From Azonexus sp. (lineage in GTDB: Bacteria > Pseudomonadota > Gammaproteobacteria > Burkholderiales > Rhodocyclaceae): DNA of 64,000 nucleotides. Location: positions 1-64,000 of the forward strand of contig NZ_JAVBXX010000044.1 in assembly GCF_030824335.1 (NCBI RefSeq), written 5' to 3'. Each line of letters opens with the position of its first letter. Position 1 is the first letter of the stretch. The notes under the pieces are model-generated. The model did not search any database, was not told where the DNA came from, and worked only from the letters and a program-made list of their open reading frames with translations. Made by a program: the position numbers and the translations under genes. Below, in pieces: positions 49,235-57,126 of the stretch.

Positions 49235-50291
49235 GCGACTGAAGCAAGTTGTTCCAACGCTGTCCCGGTTCCGCTTCCTGGTCCAGTTGCTGACCTTTGC
49301 GCTCAGCGTCTATGGCGGCTTGCTGGTGGGTAGTTATGCGGCAGAGAAAATATCTACTGCGCTGCCTGCGCTATCCTGTGCTTACGACAGCGTAAACGGC
49401 GGCTACTGCGCGCTGGTGCCGCTCCAGCACCAGATGGACCACCGCGTCGGCGCGGTGATGGCCAAAGCCCAGCAGATTACCGTCAAGGTGCTGATCCCAG
49501 TTTTCGTTACCTTCAGCACTTTCCTCCTGTTCTTTTTCGTCCTCGGCAAGGCCTTCTGTGCCTGGGTCTGCCCGCTGGGAACGGTTCAGGAATGGCTTTT
49601 CCGCCTCGGCCGCCGCCTCGGTTTCGGCATGACGCCCGTGCCAGCGGGCAAACTGCGCTGGTTGCGACCGGTGAAATGGCTGGTATTGCTCGGTCTGGTT
49701 TTCGTTGTGCCGCTGCTCGCCGGTCTCGGCTACGCGCCGCATTCGGCCGGCAACCCGTATTGCGACATCTGTCCGTCGCGCATCGTAACCACCTTGCTAA
49801 CAGCCAACACCGATGAACTGGCGATCCGTACCGGCGCCGACGGCTTCAGCCTCGGCCTCGGCATCGTCGCCAACCTGCTTGCCGGTTTCGTCGTTGCCGC
49901 GGCACTGGCGGTGCGCCAGCCGTTTTGCCGCATCTGTCCGATGTTGGCGCTCAATGCCGTGGCCCGCCACGCTGCGCTGCTGCGTCTGAGCAAGGTCGAA
50001 CACGCCAAGTGCGACAAGTGCGGTATCTGCACCAGAGCCTGTCCGATGGATATCCCGGAGATTCACCACGAACACGGCCGCCGGGCTTTCAACGAGGACT
50101 GCACACTGTGCGGCCGCTGCGCCGAATTCTGTCCGGACGATGGCGTCATCCGCCTCAAGTTTGGGCCGCTGGCGCTGTTCTCGTCGGCTCGTGAGTACTA
50201 CAAGCGGCGGGTCCGCGGTGAAACGCCGGAGGGAGAGGTCAAGCCGGTCCGCATCGTGCGCAAGTCGCGGCAGGAAAAGCATGTCGGCTGA
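49227..50291 (+). CDS. membrane polyferredoxin (NapH/NosR C-terminal-like)
   Basis: A 354-residue protein with about six membrane helices, membrane Cys motifs FCAWVCPLG, YCDICPS and FCRICPM, and two C-terminal 4Fe-4S motifs (CDKCGICTRACPMDIPE and CTLCGRCAEFCPDDG). The arrangement matches the C-terminal half of NosR and NapH, which bring electrons from the quinol pool to periplasmic enzymes; no N-terminal FMN domain is present. The start at 49227 has AAGGAGAAG. Neighbours suggest electron supply for copper reduction or a cuproenzyme. Confidence 0.87.
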   Translation: MPERLKQVVPTLSRFRFLVQLLTFALSVYGGLLVGSYAAEKISTALPALSCAYDSVNGGYCALVPLQHQMDHRVGAVMAKAQQITVKVLIPVFVTFSTFLLFFFVLGKAFCAWVCPLGTVQEWLFRLGRRLGFGMTPVPAGKLRWLRPVKWLVLLGLVFVVPLLAGLGYAPHSAGNPYCDICPSRIVTTLLTANTDELAIRTGADGFSLGLGIVANLLAGFVVAAALAVRQPFCRICPMLALNAVARHAALLRLSKVEHAKCDKCGICTRACPMDIPEIHHEHGRRAFNEDCTLCGRCAEFCPDDGVIRLKFGPLALFSSAREYYKRRVRGETPEGEVKPVRIVRKSRQEKHVG

Positions 50292-51048
50292 CTCGACGAC
50301 ATCGCTGCTGACGGTCTTCCTGCTCGGAGTTTCGCTCGGGCTGACTGCCTGTGCCGTGACCTGCCTGCCGTTCATCGGCACGCTGGCTTTCGGCAAGGCA
50401 GGTGGCCGGCGGGCAGGGCTGATCGACATGGGCCTCTTTCTTGGCGGTCGCCTGCTCGCCTATTCGATGCTGGGCGGACTGGCCGGGTTGGTCGGCGCCG
50501 GTTTTGTCAAATGGCTGGTGGGGGGGCTGGGCAACCTCATCATCGGCAGCGTTGCCTGCCTGACCGCTTTGTTGTTGGTGGTGCCTGGCCGAAAAAACCG
50601 TGGCACCTGCGGTCGACCACAAAAATTGGCCAATTTCCCCCCATTCCTGCTTGGTATCGCGCTGACCCTGATTCCCTGCGCGCCGCTGGCAACACTGCTT
50701 GCCACCGCTGCAGCAGGAGCATCAGCCATGCAAGGCGCGCTACTCGGGATGGTTTTCGGGTTGGGTGCCTTGCTGACGCCGATGCTCGTCCTGATTCCCG
50801 CTTGTGCCAGCGTCGGGGAGCATCTGCGCAACGATCAGCCGTGGCTGGAGGAACTGTTGCGTTTTGGCGCCGCAGTCGTGCTTCTGCTCATCGGTTGCCG
50901 CCGGATTGCCACGGTGTCGCCGGAAGCCGCGCTGGTTTCACTGCTGCTTTGCCTTGCTGCGGCCTGCTTGCTGCTGCGGCGCCGTCCGGGGCAAACGCCG
51001 ATACCGGTAGCTGTTGTTCCCGTTGTTTTCCGCCAGCGGGCGGACTGA
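50281..51048 (+). CDS. CcdA/DsbD-like transmembrane thiol or metal transporter (TauE/SafE-like)
   Basis: A 255-residue protein with six or seven helices and two membrane Cys motifs, TACAVTCLPFIG (about 22-33) and LIPCAPLATLL (about 132), the pattern of DsbD/CcdA membrane domains that pass reducing equivalents across the membrane. Related proteins help copper and cytochrome assembly. It overlaps the polyferredoxin gene by 11 bases. A GGTCGACC site occurs inside the coding region. Confidence 0.78.
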   Translation: MSADSTTSLLTVFLLGVSLGLTACAVTCLPFIGTLAFGKAGGRRAGLIDMGLFLGGRLLAYSMLGGLAGLVGAGFVKWLVGGLGNLIIGSVACLTALLLVVPGRKNRGTCGRPQKLANFPPFLLGIALTLIPCAPLATLLATAAAGASAMQGALLGMVFGLGALLTPMLVLIPACASVGEHLRNDQPWLEELLRFGAAVVLLLIGCRRIATVSPEAALVSLLLCLAAACLLLRRRPGQTPIPVAVVPVVFRQRAD

Positions 51049-51074
51049 TTTCTTCAATACACCCACCAGACCTC

Positions 51075-53003
51075 ATGAAAACCACCAATCCATCTTCCCT
51101 GCCTCGCCTGCGTCCGCTCAGCGCTGCAATCCTTTTTGCGCTGACTGTGCCGCTCGCCGCCGAGGAAGCGGGCATCATGCCCACCGTCGTCGTTACCGCC
51201 GCCAGCTATGCCCAGGATGTCAAGGACGTCCAGGCCAGCGTTCAGGTCGTCAGTCGTCGCGATATCGAGTCGACGCCCGGTGTGTCGTTGCTTGATTCGC
51301 TTGACCAAGCGGTCGGTGTCGATACCCGCGGCACCTCGTTGAACAGCACGGTGAGCATGCGCGGGATGACTGGCAGCGGCACGCTGATTCTGTTCGACGG
51401 CATGCGCCGTACGCAGAAATACGGTTCACGCGATATCAACCTTTATGGCACCGAAGATGTCGAGCAGATCGAGATTGTTCGCGGGCCGATGTCCGCCCTT
51501 TACGGGGCTGATGCATCCGGCGGCGTGATCAATGTGATTACCCGTCAGCCCAAGCTGGGGAGCGGGTTGCACGGCGGCACCTCGGTTACCTATGGGCAAT
51601 CCAGAGGCAAGCAGCGGGAAACCGACCTTTGGAAAGCTTCTCTCGAATATGGTGGTGAAATGCTGACGCATCGATTCAGTGTCGAGCAGCGCAACCGGGA
51701 TGATTACCGCGTCGACCATAATAGTTATGCCGCCGATCTGAAGGGTGTCGATGAGACTTACATCAATTACCAGGCGGGTCTTCAGGTCGCACCAGGGCAG
51801 AAGCTGCGCTTGAGTCTGGAGCGGGCCAGACAGGATGACAGCAGCCCAGGGGAACTGACGACCACCCCATTTACGCGCTTCAGTGCTTACGAGCGCGAAG
51901 ACCGCGACTACGGCAGCCTTAATTACACCGGTGAAGTCGGTCCTGGTATTCTCAGCCTGGATGCATCGCGTGGCACGAGCGATGCGAAGACGACCCGCGC
52001 TTATCCTTTGATCGAGCAAACCGATTACACCCAGACTCAGTATGCGGGGCGCTATGTCCTGCCATTTGGCGATCACACCCTGACCTTGGGCATCGGGCAA
52101 CAGAATGACAAGTTGAGCATCGCCAACAATACGAGCCGGGAGGGAGATCGGACAAATAACTATGTTCTTGCTCAAGGAGATATCCGGCTGAATCGCGAAT
52201 GGAGCATTCTTGCCGGAGTCCGGCACGATCGCTTCAACGAGTTCGGGGATGCAACGACGCCGCGTCTCTCGCTTCAATACACGCCGGGTAACTGGCGCTT
52301 CCGGGCTGGCTATGGCGAGGCTTTTCGTGCGCCCACGGTACTTGAACAATATGCGACTTTCCGGCGTGGAACTTTCCTTATTCTCGGTAGTGAGACCCTC
52401 GAACCCGAAGAAAGCCGTAGCTTTGAATTGGCTGCAGGATATGCCGCCGAGCGAATCAAAGTCGATGTGTCTGCCTATCAGACGCGTAGCAAGAACTTGA
52501 TTACGACTATTTCGGCTGCTCGATTGCCGACGGATCCTGCGAGCGTGAGGTCCCGTTCGGTCTATGCCAATATCGGACAAGTCACTATTGAGGGCATCGA
52601 ATTGAGTGCGGCATGGCAAATCAGTCAGATTTGGTCGTTACGCGGTGCTTATGAACACATTGATGCCCGCGACGATACTACCGGTGACCGTTTGACCGGC
52701 AGGCCGGGCAATATTGCAAGAATGGGTTTGCGTTTCGAGCAGGCCGGATGGACAGCGGACTTGCTGGGGCGTTATTACTTCAATTATTACAACAGCCACA
52801 ATACGATTCGTGGTCTGAATATTTCCAGCGATTACGGTACTGCTGATCTCAAGATTGCTTATCGCTTCAACAAGCAGTTCTCGGTGGCAACCGGCGTGAC
52901 CAATCTCTTCGACAAGCAGGCGCCAGATAACTGGGGCTCGATGTATGCCGTCGAGGATCCTCCGACCCGTTTCTTTTACCTTAGCGGTAGCTACCGGTTC
53001 TGA
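51075..53003 (+). CDS. TonB-dependent receptor without STN domain (CirA/FepA-like)
   Basis: A 642-residue outer-membrane receptor: signal peptide (LSAAILFALTVPLAAE), TonB box region MPTVVVTAAS, plug (VEQIEIVRGPMSALYGADASGGVINVITR in pieces: VEQIEIVRGPMSALYG and SGGVINVITR) and barrel ending YRF. It resembles colicin-I/enterobactin-type receptors; it lacks an STN domain and so does not signal through a FecR. In denitrifiers the receptor NosA/OprC imports copper for N2O reductase, and the neighbours make copper a plausible ligand, but the sequence is not clearly OprC. Confidence 0.9.
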   Translation: MKTTNPSSLPRLRPLSAAILFALTVPLAAEEAGIMPTVVVTAASYAQDVKDVQASVQVVSRRDIESTPGVSLLDSLDQAVGVDTRGTSLNSTVSMRGMTGSGTLILFDGMRRTQKYGSRDINLYGTEDVEQIEIVRGPMSALYGADASGGVINVITRQPKLGSGLHGGTSVTYGQSRGKQRETDLWKASLEYGGEMLTHRFSVEQRNRDDYRVDHNSYAADLKGVDETYINYQAGLQVAPGQKLRLSLERARQDDSSPGELTTTPFTRFSAYEREDRDYGSLNYTGEVGPGILSLDASRGTSDAKTTRAYPLIEQTDYTQTQYAGRYVLPFGDHTLTLGIGQQNDKLSIANNTSREGDRTNNYVLAQGDIRLNREWSILAGVRHDRFNEFGDATTPRLSLQYTPGNWRFRAGYGEAFRAPTVLEQYATFRRGTFLILGSETLEPEESRSFELAAGYAAERIKVDVSAYQTRSKNLITTISAARLPTDPASVRSRSVYANIGQVTIEGIELSAAWQISQIWSLRGAYEHIDARDDTTGDRLTGRPGNIARMGLRFEQAGWTADLLGRYYFNYYNSHNTIRGLNISSDYGTADLKIAYRFNKQFSVATGVTNLFDKQAPDNWGSMYAVEDPPTRFFYLSGSYRF

Positions 53004-53028
53004 TCTTGCGGTAGTGAGCAATGAAAAT

Positions 53029-53057
53029 CGCCACGCTTGATCCGTGGCGTTTTTTTT
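53029..53057 (+). terminator. intrinsic terminator after the TonB receptor
   Basis: CGCCACG, seven-base loop, CGTGGCG, then eight T residues. It ends the FNR/RegA-controlled operon that begins at 48383. Confidence 0.92.
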
Positions 53058-53101
53058 GAGCCGGTTTGCTAGACTGCCAGGCGCTTCTCACGGACAAAAC
53101 G

Positions 53102-53803
53102 ATGGATCACTCTCAGCACCAGGCAATTGGCGATCTTTCCTATTGGCTGGCCTTCATGACCGGCCTGCTCGGCAGCGGGCACTGTCTGGGTATGTGTGGT
53201 GGCTTGGTCTCGGCATTCTTCATGCGTCTCGGCGCCAAAGGCATCTGGCCCTACCTTGCTTATCACGCGGCGCGTGTCGGTGTTTATACGGTGATCGGCG
53301 TGATTGCCGCCGCTGTCGGCGCAGTGCTCGTGGCGACTGGACAGTTCGGCAAGCTACAGGGCATCTTGCAGATCGTCGCCGGGGTTGTCGTGATCTTGCT
53401 CGGCCTAGACCTGCTGGGGGTTTCGCCCTGGCGCAACAGCCTCGGTTTCGCACCGGTCGCCTGGCTGCGCAAACAGTTTTCCCTGGCGGTCCAGCGTGGT
53501 CCGGTTGCCGGTGCGCTGATCGGCGGGGCGATCAACGGCCTGATGCCGTGCTCGATGACGATGGCGATGGCGGTCAAGGCAACTACGGCGCCCAGCATGG
53601 TCGAAGGCGGCTTGCTGCTGCTGGCCTTTGGTGCCGGCACGCTGCCGTCGATGCTGTCCGCTTCCTTCCTCTTCGGCAAACTGGGGCCGCGTCTGCGCGG
53701 CTGGCTGCTCAAGGGGGCGGCATTGTTCGTCATCGCCCTCGGGGTTTCGACGCTCTGGCAGGGCATGCGTTACTACATGGTGATGCACCGGCTGATCGGC
53801 TGA
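53102..53803 (+). CDS. TauE/SafE-type membrane protein with HCLGMCGG motif
   Basis: A 233-residue protein with six helices, an N-terminal MDHSQHQ (potential Cu ligands), GSGHCLGMCGGLVSAF in the first helix and NGLMPCSMTMAMA in a later one. This is the 'sulfite exporter TauE/SafE, HCxGMCGG' group that neighbours cbb3 oxidase and copper ATPase genes in many proteobacteria; a role in copper transport for oxidase assembly is suspected there. The start at 53102 follows the terminator at 53057, so it has its own promoter. Confidence 0.82.
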   Translation: MDHSQHQAIGDLSYWLAFMTGLLGSGHCLGMCGGLVSAFFMRLGAKGIWPYLAYHAARVGVYTVIGVIAAAVGAVLVATGQFGKLQGILQIVAGVVVILLGLDLLGVSPWRNSLGFAPVAWLRKQFSLAVQRGPVAGALIGGAINGLMPCSMTMAMAVKATTAPSMVEGGLLLLAFGAGTLPSMLSASFLFGKLGPRLRGWLLKGAALFVIALGVSTLWQGMRYYMVMHRLIG

Positions 53804-53804
53804 C

Positions 53805-53821
53805 TGCGACAATATGCCGCA
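53805..53821 (+). promoter_or_regulatory. RegA-like box of the NosL-like C / nosL operon
   Basis: TGCGACAATATGCCGCA (GCGAC-N5-GCCGC) directly after the stop of the preceding gene. The -10-like TAATAT (53844-53849) begins 31 bases from the box centre; the first gene starts at 53883 with an AGGGAGA site. Confidence 0.75.
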
Positions 53822-53882
53822 GAGTGGGTAAATCAAGCGGCGCTAATATGCCCCGAAATCAATTCGACACAGGGAGAACACC

Positions 53883-54494
53883 ATGAATCGCCGCGATCTT
53901 CTCAAGGTTTCCACACTGGCCGGTCTGGCCATGGCCATGGCCGCTACCGGTAACGCACGTGCCGAGGCCTGCACGACCGACGGGACGCCGAACCAGTTTA
54001 TTCCCAAAAAGGCAGCCGATGCCAATCCGCTTGAGCGGGATATCGAAAAATACGCGAAATGCCCGTACTGCGGCATGGATCGCAAGGAGCACAACAAGAC
54101 CCGGATGCTGGTCCAGTACGGTGACGACCTGGCCGACGGCGTCTGTTCCATCCACTGTCTGGCGCTCAGCCTCAGCCTCAACATCGACCGCGAACCGAAG
54201 AACATCTGGGGGCCGGACTTTGGCTCAACCCAGGAACCCCGTCCGCTGGTGCCGGTTGACCAGCTGACCTACCTGATCGGTGCTGACCTGAAACACGCGA
54301 TGACGAAGAAGAGCAAGCATTCCTTCGCTTCAGCCGACGTAGCCAAGGAGTTTCAGGGAAAGCACGGCGGAACGCTGGCTAGTTTCAACGATGCCTTGCG
54401 CGAAAGCTATCTCGGCATGTCGGACGATGTCGCCCAGATCCGCAAGAACCGTGAAGAGCGCCGCAAGCGCGCGATGCAGCAGAAGCAGGGCTGA
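53883..54494 (+). CDS. Tat-exported NosL-like protein C (CPYCGM / CSIHC)
   Basis: A 203-residue paralogue of proteins A and B: start MNRRDLLKVSTLAGLAMAM (Tat-like), CPYCGM near residue 60, KTRMLVQY, CSIHC near 89, and a C-terminal half shared with B. It ends with a basic tail like A (RKNREERRKRAMQQ). It overlaps a classical NosL gene by one base, so two different CPxCGM proteins are made from one message. Confidence 0.87.
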   Translation: MNRRDLLKVSTLAGLAMAMAATGNARAEACTTDGTPNQFIPKKAADANPLERDIEKYAKCPYCGMDRKEHNKTRMLVQYGDDLADGVCSIHCLALSLSLNIDREPKNIWGPDFGSTQEPRPLVPVDQLTYLIGADLKHAMTKKSKHSFASADVAKEFQGKHGGTLASFNDALRESYLGMSDDVAQIRKNREERRKRAMQQKQG

Positions 54495-54982
54495 TGCAGC
54501 GTCGTCATTTCATTGTTGCCGGCCTCGCGTTCTGCCTGGTGCCGGCTTACGCGCAAGGCATGGTTGTGCCCAAACCGGGTCCGAAGGATTTATGCCCGGT
54601 TTGCGGCATGATCGTTTCCAAGTATCCGAACTGGATCGCCGTCGTCGTCTGGAAGGATGGGCATGCCCATTTCTTCGATGGGGCCAAGGACATGTTCAAG
54701 TTCCTGTTCGACCTGTCCAAGTATGCGCCGGGGCATCGCCGGGAAAATATTGTCGGTATTTACGTGACAGACTTCTACAATCTGGAGCGTATCGATGCTC
54801 GCGGAGCCTGGTTCGTGACTGGTTCGGATGTGCTCGGGCCGATGGGGCACGAATTCGTGCCCTTGGGCACCCGGGAGGATGCCGATGATTTCCTCAAGGA
54901 TCACAAGGGCAAGCGCTTATTGAAGTTTGATCAGATTACCCCGGATTTGCCCGATGCATTGGATGCCGGTCGGTTCAAGTAG
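54494..54982 (+). CDS. nosL: NosL copper-binding protein
   Basis: A 162-residue protein with signal (FIVAGLAFCLVPAYAQG), the Cu(I) motif LCPVCGMIVSKYP (Cys about 34 and 37, Met 39), HAHFFDGAKDMFKF and the C-terminal MGHEFVPLGTREDADDFLKD, all standard for NosL. Known NosL is a lipoprotein delivering Cu(I) to NosZ; this copy has Cys in its signal region (LAFCLV) but not an ideal lipobox, so its anchoring is uncertain. No nosZ, nosD, nosF or nosY is in the window. Confidence 0.9.
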   Translation: MQRRHFIVAGLAFCLVPAYAQGMVVPKPGPKDLCPVCGMIVSKYPNWIAVVVWKDGHAHFFDGAKDMFKFLFDLSKYAPGHRRENIVGIYVTDFYNLERIDARGAWFVTGSDVLGPMGHEFVPLGTREDADDFLKDHKGKRLLKFDQITPDLPDALDAGRFK

Positions 54983-55324
54983 ATAATCGGCGGTTTTTTT
55001 GCGGTCGACCGGATAATTTTGCAAAAAACGTCCCTGACGTGACGGGGACTCGTGCAACTCGCCAGTTGGCTTGGGTATGCGGGCAAACCTCAGGTAAAAA
55101 TCATTACGGACTGGGGATTGGCATCTGCCGTCCAGTAAAACGCAGGCCCTTGCTGTTGCGGGAGGTTTGCACGCCCTCGGCTTGGGGTAGAATCGTCGAG
55201 TCCCTTGGTTCCTGCGTCTGCTGAAACGCTTGTGTGAACCAAGTGGAATAGATGGCCCTGTCGCGGTCATGTCTTCCGAAATCAAAAATCCTGTTCGGTT
55301 AATAACCTGTTTAATCAAAACGTT
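54983..55324. other. non-coding interval upstream of the diguanylate cyclase operon
   Basis: 342 bases without a supported gene. Near the left end CGGTCGACCG (55002-55011) is another member of the palindrome set. An inverted repeat CTTGGTT / AACCAAG (about 55204-55242) encloses 26 bases near the middle, and the last 60 bases are AT-rich and may hold the promoter. No riboswitch consensus could be recognised. Confidence 0.55.
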
Positions 55325-56584
55325 ATGTTCGATAGGATTTCAATTCGCTACAAGCTGATTGTCCTGCTCGGTTTGAGTGCGTGGCTTGCGCTGGTCATTT
55401 CTTCGCTGATCGCGATTTATTCGACTTATCTGAGTGAGTCGAAGTCCTCGTTGCGGGTTTTGCATCAGTTGACCGACGTGATCAGCGAGAACATGCGCGC
55501 TGCACTGGCCTTCAGCGATGCGGACAGTGCAAATGCCATGCTCGCTTCCTTGCACGCGGACCCGCATATCCTGCTGGCCGTGGTCAGCGATGAATCCGGA
55601 AAACTGCTCGCGGAGTATCGTTCCGCCGGTTTGCCGACATCGAGCGAACAAGCGTTCAAGGAAGCCCTGCAGGCGAGCATTCGAAAAGATGCCGGCATAC
55701 TCGGTAGTCCGCTTGGTTTCGTTGAGCGCATCGACAATGATTCGATGCTGGTTTTGCGGCCGATTTTTTTCGAAAACAAGCCGATTGGCACCCTGGCGAT
55801 CATTTCGGATACCGAACTGATGTGGGCGAAAATCCGCGAATTCGTGCTGGTGCAAATTGCCGCATCCGTGCTGACGCTGGTTTTGCTGCTGTTTTTGTCG
55901 TTGAAACTCCAGGCGCTGTTCACGCGTCCGATCATGAGCCTGATCGCCACCATGCAAGAGGTGGCCCAGACGAAGAACTACCGCGCCGTGCTGACATCGA
56001 ACCGCCGGGATGAGTTCAAGAGTCTCTACGATGTTTTCAACGCCATGCTGGCTGATATCCACGAGCGCGATGACCGCTTGAGCAAACTTGCCACGACGGA
56101 CGCGTTGACCGGTCTGGCCAATCGCCATCATGCGATGGAAATCATGCGAACCATGCTCACCCGCGCCTTGCGCAAGGGGGAACCGATCGGCATCATCATG
56201 CTCGACCTCGACTTTTTCAAGAAGGTCAATGATCTTTATGGTCATCCGGTGGGCGATCTTGTCTTGCAGGAAACGGCGCGGGTATTGCTGGATAGCGCCC
56301 GTGAGTACGACCTGGTGGCCCGGCTGGGCGGTGAGGAATTCCTGGTGATTTGTGACTGCGGCACGCTTGATGCCTGCATTGCCGTGGCGGAGCGCATCCG
56401 CCTCGGACTCGAAGGCCGCAGCATCGAATATCAACCTGGACACTCGCTCAATGTGACGGTGAGCCTCGGTGTATATTCCTCGGAAAAACGGCCTGGCGAG
56501 CCGATTGAGACAATGATCGCTGCCGCCGACGAGGCTTTGTACCGTGCCAAGGCGGCTGGTCGCAACTGTTACATCGTGGCTTGA
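55325..56584 (+). CDS. membrane diguanylate cyclase, YfiN/TpbB-like
   Basis: A 419-residue protein: N-terminal helix (LIVLLGLSAWLALVISSLIAI), periplasmic CHASE8-like domain (about 40-155, LTDVISENMRAALAFSDADS), second helix (IAASVLTLVLLLFLSLKL), HAMP (about 195-250) and GGEEF domain with active GGEEF (about 335-339) and product-inhibition site RxxD five residues before it. It makes c-di-GMP. In Pseudomonas and E. coli YfiN is held inactive by periplasmic YfiR, and here a YfiR-like gene follows directly. Confidence 0.92.
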   Translation: MFDRISIRYKLIVLLGLSAWLALVISSLIAIYSTYLSESKSSLRVLHQLTDVISENMRAALAFSDADSANAMLASLHADPHILLAVVSDESGKLLAEYRSAGLPTSSEQAFKEALQASIRKDAGILGSPLGFVERIDNDSMLVLRPIFFENKPIGTLAIISDTELMWAKIREFVLVQIAASVLTLVLLLFLSLKLQALFTRPIMSLIATMQEVAQTKNYRAVLTSNRRDEFKSLYDVFNAMLADIHERDDRLSKLATTDALTGLANRHHAMEIMRTMLTRALRKGEPIGIIMLDLDFFKKVNDLYGHPVGDLVLQETARVLLDSAREYDLVARLGGEEFLVICDCGTLDACIAVAERIRLGLEGRSIEYQPGHSLNVTVSLGVYSSEKRPGEPIETMIAAADEALYRAKAAGRNCYIVA

Positions 56585-56595
56585 GGGGAGTTCGG

Positions 56596-57126
56596 GTGAG
56601 GATGCTTTTGTTGATGGTCGGCTTGCTGTCATTGCTGCAAGCACCGTGGGTCTATGCCGGCGACGAGGAAAGAAAGCTCGAAGCCGTGTTCATCGGTCGT
56701 TTTGCCAGCTATATCGACTGGCCCGACAAAGACAGGGAGCGCGAGCGCTTTGTCATCACCCTGCTTGACGACAATCCGTTCGGCAAACTGCTCGATGATC
56801 TGTATCGGGACAAACGCATCCACAACAAGCCTATCGAGTTGCGCTACGCCAACAAGCTGGAGCAGGTGGGCGAAACGGACGTTCTGTTCATTACCTTGAG
56901 AAATGCCGCTGCCCGTTTGGCCGCGACCGAGTTTGCCCACAAGAACGGCATACTGACGATCAGCGAAGCCAAGGGCTTTGCCGAAAGCGGCGGCATCATC
57001 CAGCTGGATTTTGTCGAGCAAAAAACCCGTATCAAGATCAACCATGCCGCCGCCGTCAAATCCGGTCTGAAGATCGGCGCTCCCTTGTTGTCGATTGCCA
57101 CTGTGCTGCGGGGAGACAAGCCATGA
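56596..57126 (+). CDS. YfiR/DUF4154-family periplasmic protein
   Basis: A 176-residue secreted protein (signal MLLLMVGLLSLLQAPWVYAG) with DUF4154 features: LEAVFIGRFASYIDWP, FVITLLDDNPFGKLLDD, ETDVLFIT and GILTISEAKGFAESGGIIQL. YfiR represses the cyclase YfiN by binding its periplasmic domain. The GTG start at 56596 has a GAGGGGAG site five bases away; an ATG two codons later is poorly spaced. It overlaps the TonB receptor start by four bases. Confidence 0.88.
   Translation: MRMLLLMVGLLSLLQAPWVYAGDEERKLEAVFIGRFASYIDWPDKDRERERFVITLLDDNPFGKLLDDLYRDKRIHNKPIELRYANKLEQVGETDVLFITLRNAAARLAATEFAHKNGILTISEAKGFAESGGIIQLDFVEQKTRIKINHAAAVKSGLKIGAPLLSIATVLRGDKP

Noticed and set aside
53883..54982. A nitrous oxide reductase (nos) cluster
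   Set aside because: Only NosL-type genes and NapH/NosR-like polyferredoxins are present. No NosZ, NosD, NosF or NosY sequence was found in any frame.
54983..55324. Possible c-di-GMP riboswitch before the diguanylate cyclase
   Set aside because: GGGCAAACCT recalls part of the GEMM core, but the second conserved half and tetraloop receptor could not be matched. A covariance search for GEMM-I/II would decide.
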